Positions 6,879 through 14,615 of a stretch of DNA of 39,370 bases are shown piece by piece; positions within the stretch are counted from its first letter, which is position 1; every line of letters starts with the position of its first letter. This stretch comes from a virus. Below the pieces are notes generated by a model. The model had not been told where the DNA came from. It saw only the letters and a program-made list of their open reading frames with translations, and made no database searches. The position numbers and the translations under genes were made by a program. The stretch covers positions 1 to 39,370 of IMG/VR virus record IMGVR_UViG_3300011445_000013; one strand, given 5' to 3'.

Positions 6879-7183
6879 GTGGTGTATTGCTTTAGCGCGT
6901 CCAAGTGATGGCGTTTCATATCTTCCATCATTTCAGGCGGATACGAATCCGCATTGATGATGTAGTCGGGGTCGTGTCTGTCTTCGTAGGTGCGGAGTTT
7001 GTCGGATACGTCCACCATAGACTCCGGAACGATGATAGTGAAATCGGTGGCGCCGGTGGCGATATGGATTTCTGTGCAAACCCCAAAAACGTCGTCCTCG
7101 ACGTAGACCAGGTGGGAGACGAAGCGCGGATTGATAGCGTGGCAGGTGCTATTGCGGTCTATGAAGTCGATGAAGATGGCCAT
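6875..7183 (-). CDS. Hypothetical acidic protein (102 aa)
   Basis: A 102-aa acidic protein (MAIFIDFIDRNSTCHAINPR; centre VYVEDDVFGVCTEIHIATGA; C terminus PPEMMEDMKRHHLDALKQYT) with a mixed beta then alpha pattern and no membrane segment. There is no Shine-Dalgarno; TTAAAA lies about 7 nt before the ATG, again a leaderless-type start. It stands alone, read leftward, inside the control region between the two terminase genes, and a leftward terminator lies 295 bp upstream. This isolation suggests a regulator or lysogeny-expressed gene, but no DNA-binding motif is evident. Confidence 0.6.
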   Translation of the reverse strand: MAIFIDFIDRNSTCHAINPRFVSHLVYVEDDVFGVCTEIHIATGATDFTIIVPESMVDVSDKLRTYEDRHDPDYIINADSYPPEMMEDMKRHHLDALKQYTT

Positions 7184-7372
7184 GTGGCAGTTTTAAGCCA
7201 GACGGCGGCGGGCGTCAAGCGGGGAAGGCAGGTATAGGTAGGAGGCCGGCAGAACGCTGCACAGGGAAGGGCAGGCAGATTTGTGACAATCAGAGGCAGC
7301 CGGCCTCCTGAATGGGAGTATGGCTGGTTTTTGATGGAGCCGTCAAGGGAGATATTGGGAAATGGGCCACTG

Positions 7373-7384
7373 CTAACCGCTTAG
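7373..7384. promoter_or_regulatory. Operator-like palindrome CTAACCGCTTAG
   Basis: Exact match to the repeated palindrome, 200 bp from the next copy at 7573 and upstream of terL. Confidence 0.5.
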
Positions 7385-7477
7385 AAATGCTGGAGATGGG
7401 GCGGGGTGGCGGGCGATGATGGGAGGGATGGCCTTGTATATTGCTTTAATTTTGTTGGCGATTGTGGCGATCGGGGT

Positions 7478-7512
7478 AAAAAATGGCCCCGGACCGAGAT
7501 GAACCGGGGCCG
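7478..7512 (-). terminator. Rho-independent terminator, leftward
   Basis: Read leftward: an 8-bp stem CCGGGGCC/GGCCCCGG (7504-7511 with 7485-7492), 11-nt loop, then A and six U residues (7483-7478). It would stop leftward transcripts starting near the terL start before they reach the 102-aa gene. Confidence 0.75.
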
Positions 7513-7572
7513 CTAGGAGTGTAATGCAATCCACAAAGGTTAGCCCTCCGATCGTAGCAGCAAGGGGAGCGT

Positions 7573-7584
7573 CTAACCGTTTAG
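7573..7584. promoter_or_regulatory. Operator-like palindrome CTAACCGTTTAG at the terL promoter
   Basis: Exact match to the repeated palindrome, ending 4 bp before the TACAAT box of terL. A protein bound here would touch the promoter spacer and so could repress or activate late transcription. Confidence 0.55.
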
Positions 7585-7588
7585 CTGG

Positions 7589-7602
7589 TACAATTTGGGC
7601 CA
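7589..7602 (+). promoter_or_regulatory. Leaderless-type promoter of terL
   Basis: TACAAT (7589-7594) lies 8 nt before the ATG; GGCCAATG spans the start. There is no ribosome site and no consensus -35, so transcription probably begins at or next to the A of ATG and may need an activator. Confidence 0.45.
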
Positions 7603-9015
7603 ATGAGCGTTGCCGACGAACCCGCCCTGGTCGTTTTTTTGCGGCTCTACCGGCGCGATCCGTGCCTGTTCGTGCAGGAAGTGCTGGGCGCCATACCGGA
7701 TCCGGCGCAGGCCGATGTATTGAATGCGGTGGCTTCGGGGGAGAGAAGGATTTCGGTAAGAAGCGGCCATGGGGTGGGGAAGAGCACGGTGGCGAGCTGG
7801 CTGATGATCTGGTTTCTGATCACGAAGTTTCCCTCGAAGACCGTAGTCACCGCGCCGACGACGGCGCAGTTGTTCGATGCCTTGTTCGCCGAGTTGAAGC
7901 GTTGGCTGGGGAAGTTGCCGCTGCCGTTGCAGGAGCTGCTGGAGGTGAAGGCGGAAAGGATTGAGTTGAAAGCGGCGCCCGCGGAGGGGTTTATCACGGC
8001 CCGGACGAGCCGGGCCGAGCAACCGGAGGCGTTGCAGGGCGTACATAGCGAGCATGTGCTGCTGATCGCCGACGAGGCCTCGGGGGTGCCCGAGAGCGTG
8101 TTCGAAGCGGCGAGCGGGAGTATGAGCGGGCATCACGCGGTGACGCTGTTGCTGGGCAATCCGGTCCGGTCGAGCGGTTTTTTTTATGACACGCACAACA
8201 AGTTGAGCCCGCATTGGAAGACGTTCGTGGTGCCCTGCCATGCTTCGCCGCGGGTGAGCAAAGAGTATATCGAGGAGATGGCGACCCGCTATGGGGTGGA
8301 TTCCAATGCCTACCGGATCCGGGTGCTGGGGGAGTTTCCGCGGGCCGATGACGATACGTTGATCCCAATGGAGTTAATTGAACTGGCGACGACCCGTGAC
8401 GTGTTGCCGGTAGCGGGGGCGCCGCTGGTCTGGGGGTTGGATATCGCGCGGTACGGGCCCGATAGTACAGTGCTGCTGCAAAGAAGGGGGAATGCGGTGA
8501 CGTCCATTACCAGGTGGAGCCGGACGGACACGATGGAGACGGTGGGGCGGGTGAAGCTGGCCTGGGACACGTTGTTGCCGGGGGAGCGGCCGGAAGAGAT
8601 ACTGGCCGATGTGATCGGGATCGGGGCCGGGGTGGTGGACCGGCTGCGGGAGTTGCGGTTGCCGGTGAGGGGGGTGAATGTAGGGGAAGCGCCGAGTATT
8701 AAGGGCGGGCATCACAATTTGCGGGCCGAGCTGTGGACGGAGATGAAGGCCTGGTTTGAAAGAAGGGATTGCCGGATCCCGGCGAACGATTATTTGATCA
8801 GCGAACTGGCGGCCTGCAAATTTCATATCACCAGTTGCGGGAAAATTCAGATCGAATCGAAGGACGATGCGCGGCGCCGGGGACTCCCCTCGCCGGACAC
8901 CGCCGATGCGCTGATGCTGACGTTCGCGGCCACGGCGGCGACGGCCATTCACGGGTGGTCGCATACCTCCCCGTGGGCCAAGCCGTTGAAGCGGAATCAG
9001 TTAGGGATTGTCTAG
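7603..9015 (+). CDS. terL: Terminase large subunit (470 aa)
   Basis: The DNA-packaging motor: an ATPase that pumps DNA through the portal and a nuclease that cuts it. The N-terminal ATPase has Walker A SGHGVGKST (residues 54-62), Walker B VLLIADE (152-158) and a coupling motif TLLLGNP (181-187). The C-terminal RNase H-like nuclease has acidic sites at D280 (GLDIARYG), D336 (ADVIGIG) and D432/D435 (SPDTADAL). Length and motif order are those of a full-length large terminase. The ATG at 7603 starts directly after the promoter-like box, without a ribosome site. It opens the rightward late operon; the small subunit lies apart on the other strand. Confidence 0.95.
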   Translation: MSVADEPALVVFLRLYRRDPCLFVQEVLGAIPDPAQADVLNAVASGERRISVRSGHGVGKSTVASWLMIWFLITKFPSKTVVTAPTTAQLFDALFAELKRWLGKLPLPLQELLEVKAERIELKAAPAEGFITARTSRAEQPEALQGVHSEHVLLIADEASGVPESVFEAASGSMSGHHAVTLLLGNPVRSSGFFYDTHNKLSPHWKTFVVPCHASPRVSKEYIEEMATRYGVDSNAYRIRVLGEFPRADDDTLIPMELIELATTRDVLPVAGAPLVWGLDIARYGPDSTVLLQRRGNAVTSITRWSRTDTMETVGRVKLAWDTLLPGERPEEILADVIGIGAGVVDRLRELRLPVRGVNVGEAPSIKGGHHNLRAELWTEMKAWFERRDCRIPANDYLISELAACKFHITSCGKIQIESKDDARRRGLPSPDTADALMLTFAATAATAIHGWSHTSPWAKPLKRNQLGIV

Positions 9016-9031
9016 CGCGTGGCGCGTGTGG

Positions 9032-9044
9032 TATACAAGCGCCA
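9032..9044 (+). promoter_or_regulatory. Leaderless-type start element of the portal gene
   Basis: TATACA (9032-9037) is 7 nt before the ATG at 9045, with CGCCAATG at the start and no ribosome site. It parallels the terL and 90-aa gene starts and suggests a second late promoter just after terL. Confidence 0.35.
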
Positions 9045-11384
9045 ATGGCCGAATATCCGAATGCTAACCGGTTAGGGCTGGAGATTCCTCCCGGATTCTC
9101 CTATCCTAACCGCTTTGGCGAAGGGCCGGCGGCCGGGGATGCGATGGATTCGACGGCAGCGAACGGTATGTCGGAAGACGACCTGGAAGCCTGGATCCGC
9201 GGGGAGATCGACGAAGCCGAGCAGGTGGTGGGAGCCATCCAGGACGATCGGATAAAAGCGGGCCGCTACTACGACGGCGAGAAATTCGGGAATGAAGAAG
9301 CCGGTCGCAGCCAGGTCATATCACGCGACGTCCACGACACCGTGCATGCGCTACTGCCGAGCCTGATTCGCATATTTTTCGGGGCCGAGCATGTGGCCGA
9401 ATTCGTCCCACGCGGGCCGGAGGACGTGCCGGTCGCCGAGCAGATGACCGACTACGTGGATTACGTTTTCAAGAACGACAATCCCGGTTTTCTGATCCTG
9501 CATTCGGTCTTCAAAGACGCGCTGATTAAGGCCCAGGGCGTGGCGCAGTGGCGCTGGGACGATTCCTCGGAGACATTCGAGGACCGCTATACGGGCCTGG
9601 ACATGGAAGCGGCCATGCTGGTGGTCGAGGACGCGAAACAAATCGGGGCGAAGGTCACCCTAGGGGACTCCGACGCCTTCGACCCCGCCACCGGCAAGGC
9701 CCTGATCGATATGACGGTGAAGCGGGAGCGCCACCGGGCGCAGATCCGCGTCGAGGCCGTGCCGCCCGAGGAGTTTCTCATCAACCAGACGGCGCGGGAT
9801 ATTGACAGCGCGCGATTAGTGGCCCGGCGCTGGTACAAGACGGTCAGCGACCTGGTGGGTATGGGTTATGACCGGGAAGAGATGGAGGATGAGGCCGGCG
9901 CCGACTGGTTCTCCACTACGAGCCAGGAAGCCCAGGAGCGGTTTCCCAACACCAGCCCGTTTCCCGACGATCCGAGCGATAAGGCGAACCGCCCGGTGCT
10001 GTATGTGGAGGCCTTTGCGACGGTCGATTTCGATGGCGACGGGATCGCCGAGCTACGGCAGATCTGCTGTGTGGGGAAGGGTTACAAGGTGGTGCGGAAC
10101 GAGCCGGTCGATGAGCGGCCCTTCGCGTTGTTCTGCCCTGATCCGGTGCCCCATACGATCTTTGGGAATTCCACCGCCGACCAGACGATGGACATCCAGC
10201 TCGTGAAGAGCTCGATCCTGCGGAAGATGCTCGATTCCCTCGCCCAGTCGATCACGCCGCGGACGGGCGTGGTCGAGGGCCAGGTCAACATCGAGGACGT
10301 GCTCAATAACGAGAACGGCGCCATTATCCGCATGCGCGCGCCGGGGATGGTGCAGCCGTTCAATCTGCCCTATGTCGGCGCCGAAGCCCATCCGATGTTG
10401 GATTACTGGGACCGGGTGAAGGAGTCGCGGACGGGAATCTCTAAGGCCTCGGCCGGATTGGATGCCGATGCGCTGCAGAGTACGACCCGGGCGGCGGTGG
10501 CGGCGACGGTAAATGCGGCGCACCAGCACATCGAAATGATCGCCCGCATCTTCGCCGAGACCGGCATGAAGCGCATGATGCAGGGGATTTTGAAGCTGGC
10601 CTGCCGGCATCAGGATAAAGCGCGGGTGATCCGCCTCCGCGGCAAGTGGGTGCAAGTCTCGCCGGCCTCCTGGAACGCCGACGCCGACGTGACGGTGAAT
10701 GTGGCGGTCGGGAGCGCGACCGAGGAGGAGCGGCAGAAGGCGCTGCAGCAGATCGCCATGCGGCAGGAGCAGGTCCTGCAGCAATACGGGCCGCAAAATC
10801 CGCTGGTGACGGTGGCGCAGTACCGGCACACGCTGAGCAAAATTATCGAGGGCGCCGGTTTCCGGGATCCGGCCCAGTTCCTGCAGGAGGTGCCGCCTAA
10901 TTGGCAGCCGCCGCCGCCCCAGCAGAAGGAGACGCCCGAGCAGATCACCGCCAAGATGCTGGCCGAAGTCCAGGTGCAGCAGATCCGCGCCGACATCGAG
11001 ATGAAAGCGGCCGAGTTGCAGTTGAAGCGCGAGGAGATGCTGCTCGAAAACGACCGGGAGCGGGACAAGAACGAAGCCGACATCCTCCTTCGTACCCGCG
11101 AACTCGAACTCAAGTATCAAGCCGAAGTGGACGTGGCGGCGATCAAGGCCATGCTCGAGCGGGAGCGGATGGCTCTTCCGCCGCAGCCCCCGGCACCGGT
11201 AGCAGGAGAGACACTGCCGCCCGCGCCGCCTCCGGCACCGGAGCCGCCATCTCCTCCATCTGGACCGGCTCCGGCGCCTGACGGGGGAATAGCGCCGCCC
11301 ATAGAAGCGCCCGCGGAACCACCTGCTGGCGCGCTTGCCGCCATGGACCAACCGCTGCCGCCCGAGGAGGATAGGAATGCCTAA
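9045..11384 (+). CDS. Portal protein, P22-type (779 aa)
   Basis: Dodecameric ring at the capsid vertex through which DNA is packaged and ejected. The long length and the conserved core (DGDGIAELRQICCVGKGY; FALFCPDPVPHTIFGNSTAD; DIQLVKSSILRKMLDSLAQS; YWDRVKESRTGISKASAGLD) are those of P22-like podovirus portals. The C-terminal third is a long charged coiled coil (about residues 630-720) followed by a Pro/Ala-rich tail. ATG 9045 is taken as the start because of the promoter-like box before it; a later ATG at 9144 is possible, because residues 1-33 contain two copies of the CTAACCG palindrome and may be regulatory DNA. The next gene overlaps its stop by 8 bp. Confidence 0.9.
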   Translation: MAEYPNANRLGLEIPPGFSYPNRFGEGPAAGDAMDSTAANGMSEDDLEAWIRGEIDEAEQVVGAIQDDRIKAGRYYDGEKFGNEEAGRSQVISRDVHDTVHALLPSLIRIFFGAEHVAEFVPRGPEDVPVAEQMTDYVDYVFKNDNPGFLILHSVFKDALIKAQGVAQWRWDDSSETFEDRYTGLDMEAAMLVVEDAKQIGAKVTLGDSDAFDPATGKALIDMTVKRERHRAQIRVEAVPPEEFLINQTARDIDSARLVARRWYKTVSDLVGMGYDREEMEDEAGADWFSTTSQEAQERFPNTSPFPDDPSDKANRPVLYVEAFATVDFDGDGIAELRQICCVGKGYKVVRNEPVDERPFALFCPDPVPHTIFGNSTADQTMDIQLVKSSILRKMLDSLAQSITPRTGVVEGQVNIEDVLNNENGAIIRMRAPGMVQPFNLPYVGAEAHPMLDYWDRVKESRTGISKASAGLDADALQSTTRAAVAATVNAAHQHIEMIARIFAETGMKRMMQGILKLACRHQDKARVIRLRGKWVQVSPASWNADADVTVNVAVGSATEEERQKALQQIAMRQEQVLQQYGPQNPLVTVAQYRHTLSKIIEGAGFRDPAQFLQEVPPNWQPPPPQQKETPEQITAKMLAEVQVQQIRADIEMKAAELQLKREEMLLENDRERDKNEADILLRTRELELKYQAEVDVAAIKAMLERERMALPPQPPAPVAGETLPPAPPPAPEPPSPPSGPAPAPDGGIAPPIEAPAEPPAGALAAMDQPLPPEEDRNA
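9064..9075. promoter_or_regulatory. Operator-like palindrome CTAACCGGTTAG
   Basis: A perfect 12-bp palindrome just inside the portal reading frame, the most symmetrical copy of the repeated site. Confidence 0.5.
9106..9117. promoter_or_regulatory. Operator-like site CTAACCGCTTTG
   Basis: An 11-of-12 match, 42 bp (about four helical turns) after the 9064 copy. Both copies fall in the same reading frame and encode NRLG/NRFG, so a protein-level repeat is an alternative explanation. Confidence 0.4.
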
Positions 11385-11682
11385 AGACATCGAGCATGTA
11401 ATCGCCGACGGCAAAAATGCCGCGCGGCTCCTGGAAGACGAAGTGTTTAAGGCCGCCTGCAAAGCGGCCCAGCAGACGGCGATCGAGGAGTGGAAGCGGA
11501 CCCACAGCGGGGAAGTGGCGCTGCGCGAAGCCGCCTATTTCACCGTCATGGCCCTCGACCGGATTGAGCGCGAGCTGCTCACCATCAAATACGACGGCAC
11601 CCAGGCGCAGGCCGGCCTGGAGAAGTTGAAACAGCAGGAAATCGCCCGCCGGCCCGTGGGGCGCGCGACGAGGAATAACTAG
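11377..11682 (+). CDS. Hypothetical structural-operon protein (101 aa)
   Basis: A 101-aa helical protein (MPKDIEHVIADGKNAARLLE, then REAAYFTVMALDRIERELL). The ATG at 11377 overlaps the portal stop by 8 bp, so translation is coupled. Small helical proteins between portal and scaffold are common in podoviruses of this type, but I cannot name the family. Possible roles are head assembly or portal-associated adaptor. It is followed after 8 bp by the scaffold gene. Confidence 0.65.
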   Translation: MPKDIEHVIADGKNAARLLEDEVFKAACKAAQQTAIEEWKRTHSGEVALREAAYFTVMALDRIERELLTIKYDGTQAQAGLEKLKQQEIARRPVGRATRNN

Positions 11683-11690
11683 GAGATTTT

Positions 11691-12632
11691 ATGGGAGACA
11701 CCCAGCAAGGACCTCTCGATATTGACCAGGCCGCGGCGGCTTTTGGCGCCCTCGCCGATGAGGACAACGAGGAGCGCGAAGAAGACGAAGCGGCCGATGC
11801 CGAAGACGACGGCAGTGAAGACACTGGCGACGACGGCGAACCGGAATCTGACGACGAACCCGACGAGCAGGAAATTGACGAGGAGGCCGCGGATAAATCC
11901 TATGCCGTGAAAATTGACGGTAAGGAAGTCCGCGTTTCCGAAAAAGAACTGCTGGCCGGGTATAGCCGCCAGGCCGATTACACCCGCAAGGCGATGGCTC
12001 TGGCCGAGGATCGCAAGGCGAACGAAGCGGAATTGCAGGCGGTACGGGGCGAGCGGCAGCAGTTGGCCCAGTGGGCGCAGCAGATGCTCATCAAGCTCCA
12101 GCGGGAAGCCCCCGTGGAGCCCAATTGGGATGAGCTGCGCCAGACGGATCCGATCGGATTCGCCACGGCCTGGGCCGAGCACCAGCGCTACCGGGAGCAC
12201 CAAGGGCGCATCGCCGCGCAGTACGAGCAGGTGATGGCCAAGAACCGGGACGACGAAGCGAAGGCTTTATCCCGGACCCTGGCCACCGAGGCCGAGCGGT
12301 TGACTACGGTGCTGCCGGACTGGAAGGACGAAGCCAAAGCCTCCAAAGAGAAGGCGGCGCTGCTCTCCTACGGCAAGAAGATGGGCTTTTCCGACGAGGA
12401 ACTGAACGCGGTTTATGACCACCGGACGGTTCTTGTGTTGCGCAAAGCCATGCTCTACGACCGCATTGCCGCGAAACGTCCGGAAGTAAATGCCTCCCGG
12501 CAGATGCCCCGCGTCTCGCCGCCCGCCGGCAACGCCCCCCGCCGCACTACCGCCCACGCCAAAGCCGCCCAACGCCTTGCGAAAACCGGCTCCATCAAGG
12601 ATGCCGCCGCCGCGTTCGAGAGATTCCTGTAG
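11691..12632 (+). CDS. Scaffolding protein (313 aa)
   Basis: An internal assembly protein that guides capsid formation and is removed before packaging. It lies directly upstream of the major capsid gene. It has a very acidic, disordered N terminus (residues about 20-70, runs of D and E), a long charged helical centre (about 90-240) and a basic helix-rich C terminus (KAAQRLAKTGSIKDAAAAFE) typical of the capsid-binding end of scaffolds. A good ribosome site (AGGAG) precedes the ATG. Sequence identity among scaffolds is low, so the call rests on composition and position. Confidence 0.8.
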   Translation: MGDTQQGPLDIDQAAAAFGALADEDNEEREEDEAADAEDDGSEDTGDDGEPESDDEPDEQEIDEEAADKSYAVKIDGKEVRVSEKELLAGYSRQADYTRKAMALAEDRKANEAELQAVRGERQQLAQWAQQMLIKLQREAPVEPNWDELRQTDPIGFATAWAEHQRYREHQGRIAAQYEQVMAKNRDDEAKALSRTLATEAERLTTVLPDWKDEAKASKEKAALLSYGKKMGFSDEELNAVYDHRTVLVLRKAMLYDRIAAKRPEVNASRQMPRVSPPAGNAPRRTTAHAKAAQRLAKTGSIKDAAAAFERFL

Positions 12633-12646
12633 AGGAGGTAGCCCGA

Positions 12647-13615
12647 ATGGCTATCAAGACCAACACCTATTTGCAGTACGACGTCAAAGGCACTCGCGAA
12701 GAGCTGAGTGACTTAATCAGCAACATCAGCCCCACCGACACGCCGTTCATGACCTCGGCCGGCAAGGGCGACAAAGTGGACAATACCTTTTTCGAGTGGC
12801 AGACCGATGCGCTCGCCACTCCGGACCTGACCAACGCCAAGCTCGAAGGCGAGGACTACGATTCGGTGGGGCTGCAGCAGTCGACGCCGACGGTGCGGCT
12901 GGGCAACTACGTCCAGATCAGCTCCAAGAGCGCCATCGTTTCCGGCACCAACGACGCGACCAAGAAAGCCGGCCGCTCGAAAGAGATGCCCTACCAGATG
13001 GCCAAGCGCGCGGCCGAACTGAAGCGCGACCAGGAGTCAATCCTGTTGAACAACCAGGCGGCGGTGGCGGGGAGCTCGACGGTGGCCCGGACCACGGCGG
13101 CGCTGCTGGCGTTCCTGAAGACGAACGTGAGCTTTGGCGCCGCGCCCGGCGCCAATCCGGTATATACCACCGTGCCTACCGCCGTGCGGGTGGATGGCGT
13201 CCAGCGGGCGTTCACCGAAACGCTGCTTAAAACGGTGGTGCAGATGTGCTACACCGCCGGCGGCAACCCCGACACGATCATGCTGGGGCCGGCGCAGAAG
13301 CAGGTCTTCAGCACCTTCGCCGGCATCGCCGCGCAGCGCTTTAACGCCGAGGGCGCCAAGGCTTCGACGGTGATCGGCGCGGCCGATATCTACGTCAGCG
13401 ATTTCGGCAACCTGGCGGCGGTCCCCAACCGCTTCCAGCGGAACCGGGATGCGTTCCTGCTGGACGACGAGTTCTACGAACTGCGGTATCTGCGCGACTA
13501 CCGGACCTCGGACCTGGCCAAAACCGGCGACGCGGACAAGAAGTTGCTGCTGGCCGAGTATGGCCTGTGCGTCAAAAACGAAGCCGCCCTGGGCCTGGTC
13601 GCCGACTTGACCTGA
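12647..13615 (+). CDS. Major capsid protein, SU10/DUF5309 family (322 aa)
   Basis: The main HK97-fold shell subunit. The N-terminal pattern (REELSDLISNISPTDTPFMT, then FEWQTDAL, GNYVQISSKSAIVSGT) and the C-terminal pattern (IYVSDFGNLAAVPNRFQRNR, LLDDEFYELRYLRDY, KKLLLAEYGLCVKNEAALG) are those of the SU10-type capsid family. Strong ribosome site (GAGGAGG) and an intrinsic terminator 14 bp after the stop fit high expression. Length is normal for a family without large insertions. Confidence 0.92.
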   Translation: MAIKTNTYLQYDVKGTREELSDLISNISPTDTPFMTSAGKGDKVDNTFFEWQTDALATPDLTNAKLEGEDYDSVGLQQSTPTVRLGNYVQISSKSAIVSGTNDATKKAGRSKEMPYQMAKRAAELKRDQESILLNNQAAVAGSSTVARTTAALLAFLKTNVSFGAAPGANPVYTTVPTAVRVDGVQRAFTETLLKTVVQMCYTAGGNPDTIMLGPAQKQVFSTFAGIAAQRFNAEGAKASTVIGAADIYVSDFGNLAAVPNRFQRNRDAFLLDDEFYELRYLRDYRTSDLAKTGDADKKLLLAEYGLCVKNEAALGLVADLT

Positions 13616-13628
13616 TCCCTCCATCTAA

Positions 13629-13658
13629 CGGGGGCCTCCAACACGGCCCCCGCCCTTT
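13629..13658 (+). terminator. Rho-independent terminator after the capsid gene
   Basis: Stem CGGGGGCC/GGCCCCCG (8 bp, 13629-13636 with 13645-13652), 8-nt loop, then CCCTTTTC. It probably reduces read-through so that capsid is made in excess of the tail proteins. Confidence 0.8.
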
Positions 13659-13676
13659 TCCCCACTTAGAGGCTGT

Positions 13677-13988
13677 ATGGATACGCACCTTATAAACGAA
13701 AATCTCGAGGCGGGCAAGGCCGAGTTGCATCACTACGATGAAGCCGCCGGCCTTGCCTATATCGAACAGGTGCAGGATTGCACCGAAATCGTGGAGGCCA
13801 ACCGGGAGCTCTATAACCTGTCCGACGGCATCCCGCGGTTTGGCGACGGCAAGCGGGTGGCCTCGATTCCGATGGTGATCTACATGGAGCTGGTGCGGCA
13901 GGGAATCACCAAGGACCAGAAGAAGTTTAGACAGTGGCTTAACGATCCCGATAACCGCGCTTTTCGAACTTTGCCGGGGGTCCTCTAA
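13677..13988 (+). CDS. Conserved podovirus hypothetical protein (103 aa)
   Basis: A 103-aa protein with a recognisable pattern of genes found between capsid and adaptor genes in similar phages: a central GDGKRVASIPMVIYMELVRQ segment, then KKFRQWLNDPDNRAFRTLPG at the C terminus. It is soluble, mixed alpha/beta and slightly acidic. It lies 2 bp before the adaptor gene. A head-completion or connector role is inferred from position only. Confidence 0.7.
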   Translation: MDTHLINENLEAGKAELHHYDEAAGLAYIEQVQDCTEIVEANRELYNLSDGIPRFGDGKRVASIPMVIYMELVRQGITKDQKKFRQWLNDPDNRAFRTLPGVL

Positions 13989-13990
13989 CC

Positions 13991-14605
13991 ATGGCGATCG
14001 GGACCTACAGCGAGTTGCAGGCGGCCGTGGCCGGTTGGCTCAACCGGACGGATCTCACGGCCCGCATTCCGGAGTTTATTGCCGTCGGCGAGGCTAAGAT
14101 CAACCGCAAGTTGCGGACGATCGAGCAATACACGGCGGCCGATGTCACCGTCAACGACGAGTACCTGGACGTGCCGGCCGATTGGGCGCAGACGGCCAAC
14201 ATCGCGCACGATTCCGACGAGGGCGGCGAGATTGAGTACGTGACGCCGCAGCAGTTCGTGGAAAAGCGCCGCTGCCACCCGCCCGCCGGGAGGCCCAGAT
14301 ATTACACGCTGGAAGGCCGCCGGATGCGCTTTGTGCCCGTGCCCGATTCCCCGCACCCGGCGATCCTGTCCTACTACAAGCGGGTGCCGGCGCTGAGCGG
14401 CGCCGCGCCGGCGAACTGGCTTTTGGCGAGCCATCCCGATGCTTATTTATCGGCGGCCCTGCTGGCGGCGAATACCTACTTGCGGGACATCGAGGGAGTG
14501 ACTTTGGCGACCGCCGAACTGGCCGACATCATTGCGTCGATGCAACTGGCCGATGCCATCGACAAGACCTCAACCACGCCCATCGTGCGGGCGCAACCGA
14601 TTTAA
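13991..14605 (+). CDS. Head-tail adaptor protein, P22 gp4-like (204 aa)
   Basis: A 204-aa helical protein matching the phage adaptor family: GTYSELQAAVAGWLNRTDLT and FIAVGEAKINRKLR near the N terminus, a beta-containing middle (YYTLEGRRMRFVPVP), then helices with NWLLASHPDAYLSAALLAAN. Such adaptors dock under the portal and connect the tail. The gene follows the capsid region as expected for P22-like podoviruses. Function is inferred from the family pattern and gene order. Confidence 0.75.
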   Translation: MAIGTYSELQAAVAGWLNRTDLTARIPEFIAVGEAKINRKLRTIEQYTAADVTVNDEYLDVPADWAQTANIAHDSDEGGEIEYVTPQQFVEKRRCHPPAGRPRYYTLEGRRMRFVPVPDSPHPAILSYYKRVPALSGAAPANWLLASHPDAYLSAALLAANTYLRDIEGVTLATAELADIIASMQLADAIDKTSTTPIVRAQPI

Positions 14606-14615
14606 GGAGTACCCA

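Larger units (their letters stand above)
7184..7602. other. Intergenic control region before terL
   Basis: These 419 bases hold two exact CTAACCGNTTAG palindromes 200 bp apart, a leftward intrinsic terminator between them, a GGTTAG half site (7538-7543) and the leaderless-looking start element of terL. A leftward 76-codon frame here contains the terminator stem and is not believed. The layout fits a divergent control region for late rightward and minor leftward transcription. Confidence 0.55.

Noticed and set aside
6359-6895. Rightward 178-codon frame in the gene-free region
   Set aside because: No ribosome site, Arg/Pro/Ser-rich random-looking translation, overlaps the end of the 102-aa gene and an operator-like site.
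7373-7603. Leftward 76-codon frame before terL
   Set aside because: Contains the terminator stem and begins and ends on regulatory palindromes; likely noncoding.
10053-11462. Leftward 469-codon frame
   Set aside because: Antisense shadow of the portal gene with Arg/Leu/His-rich translation.
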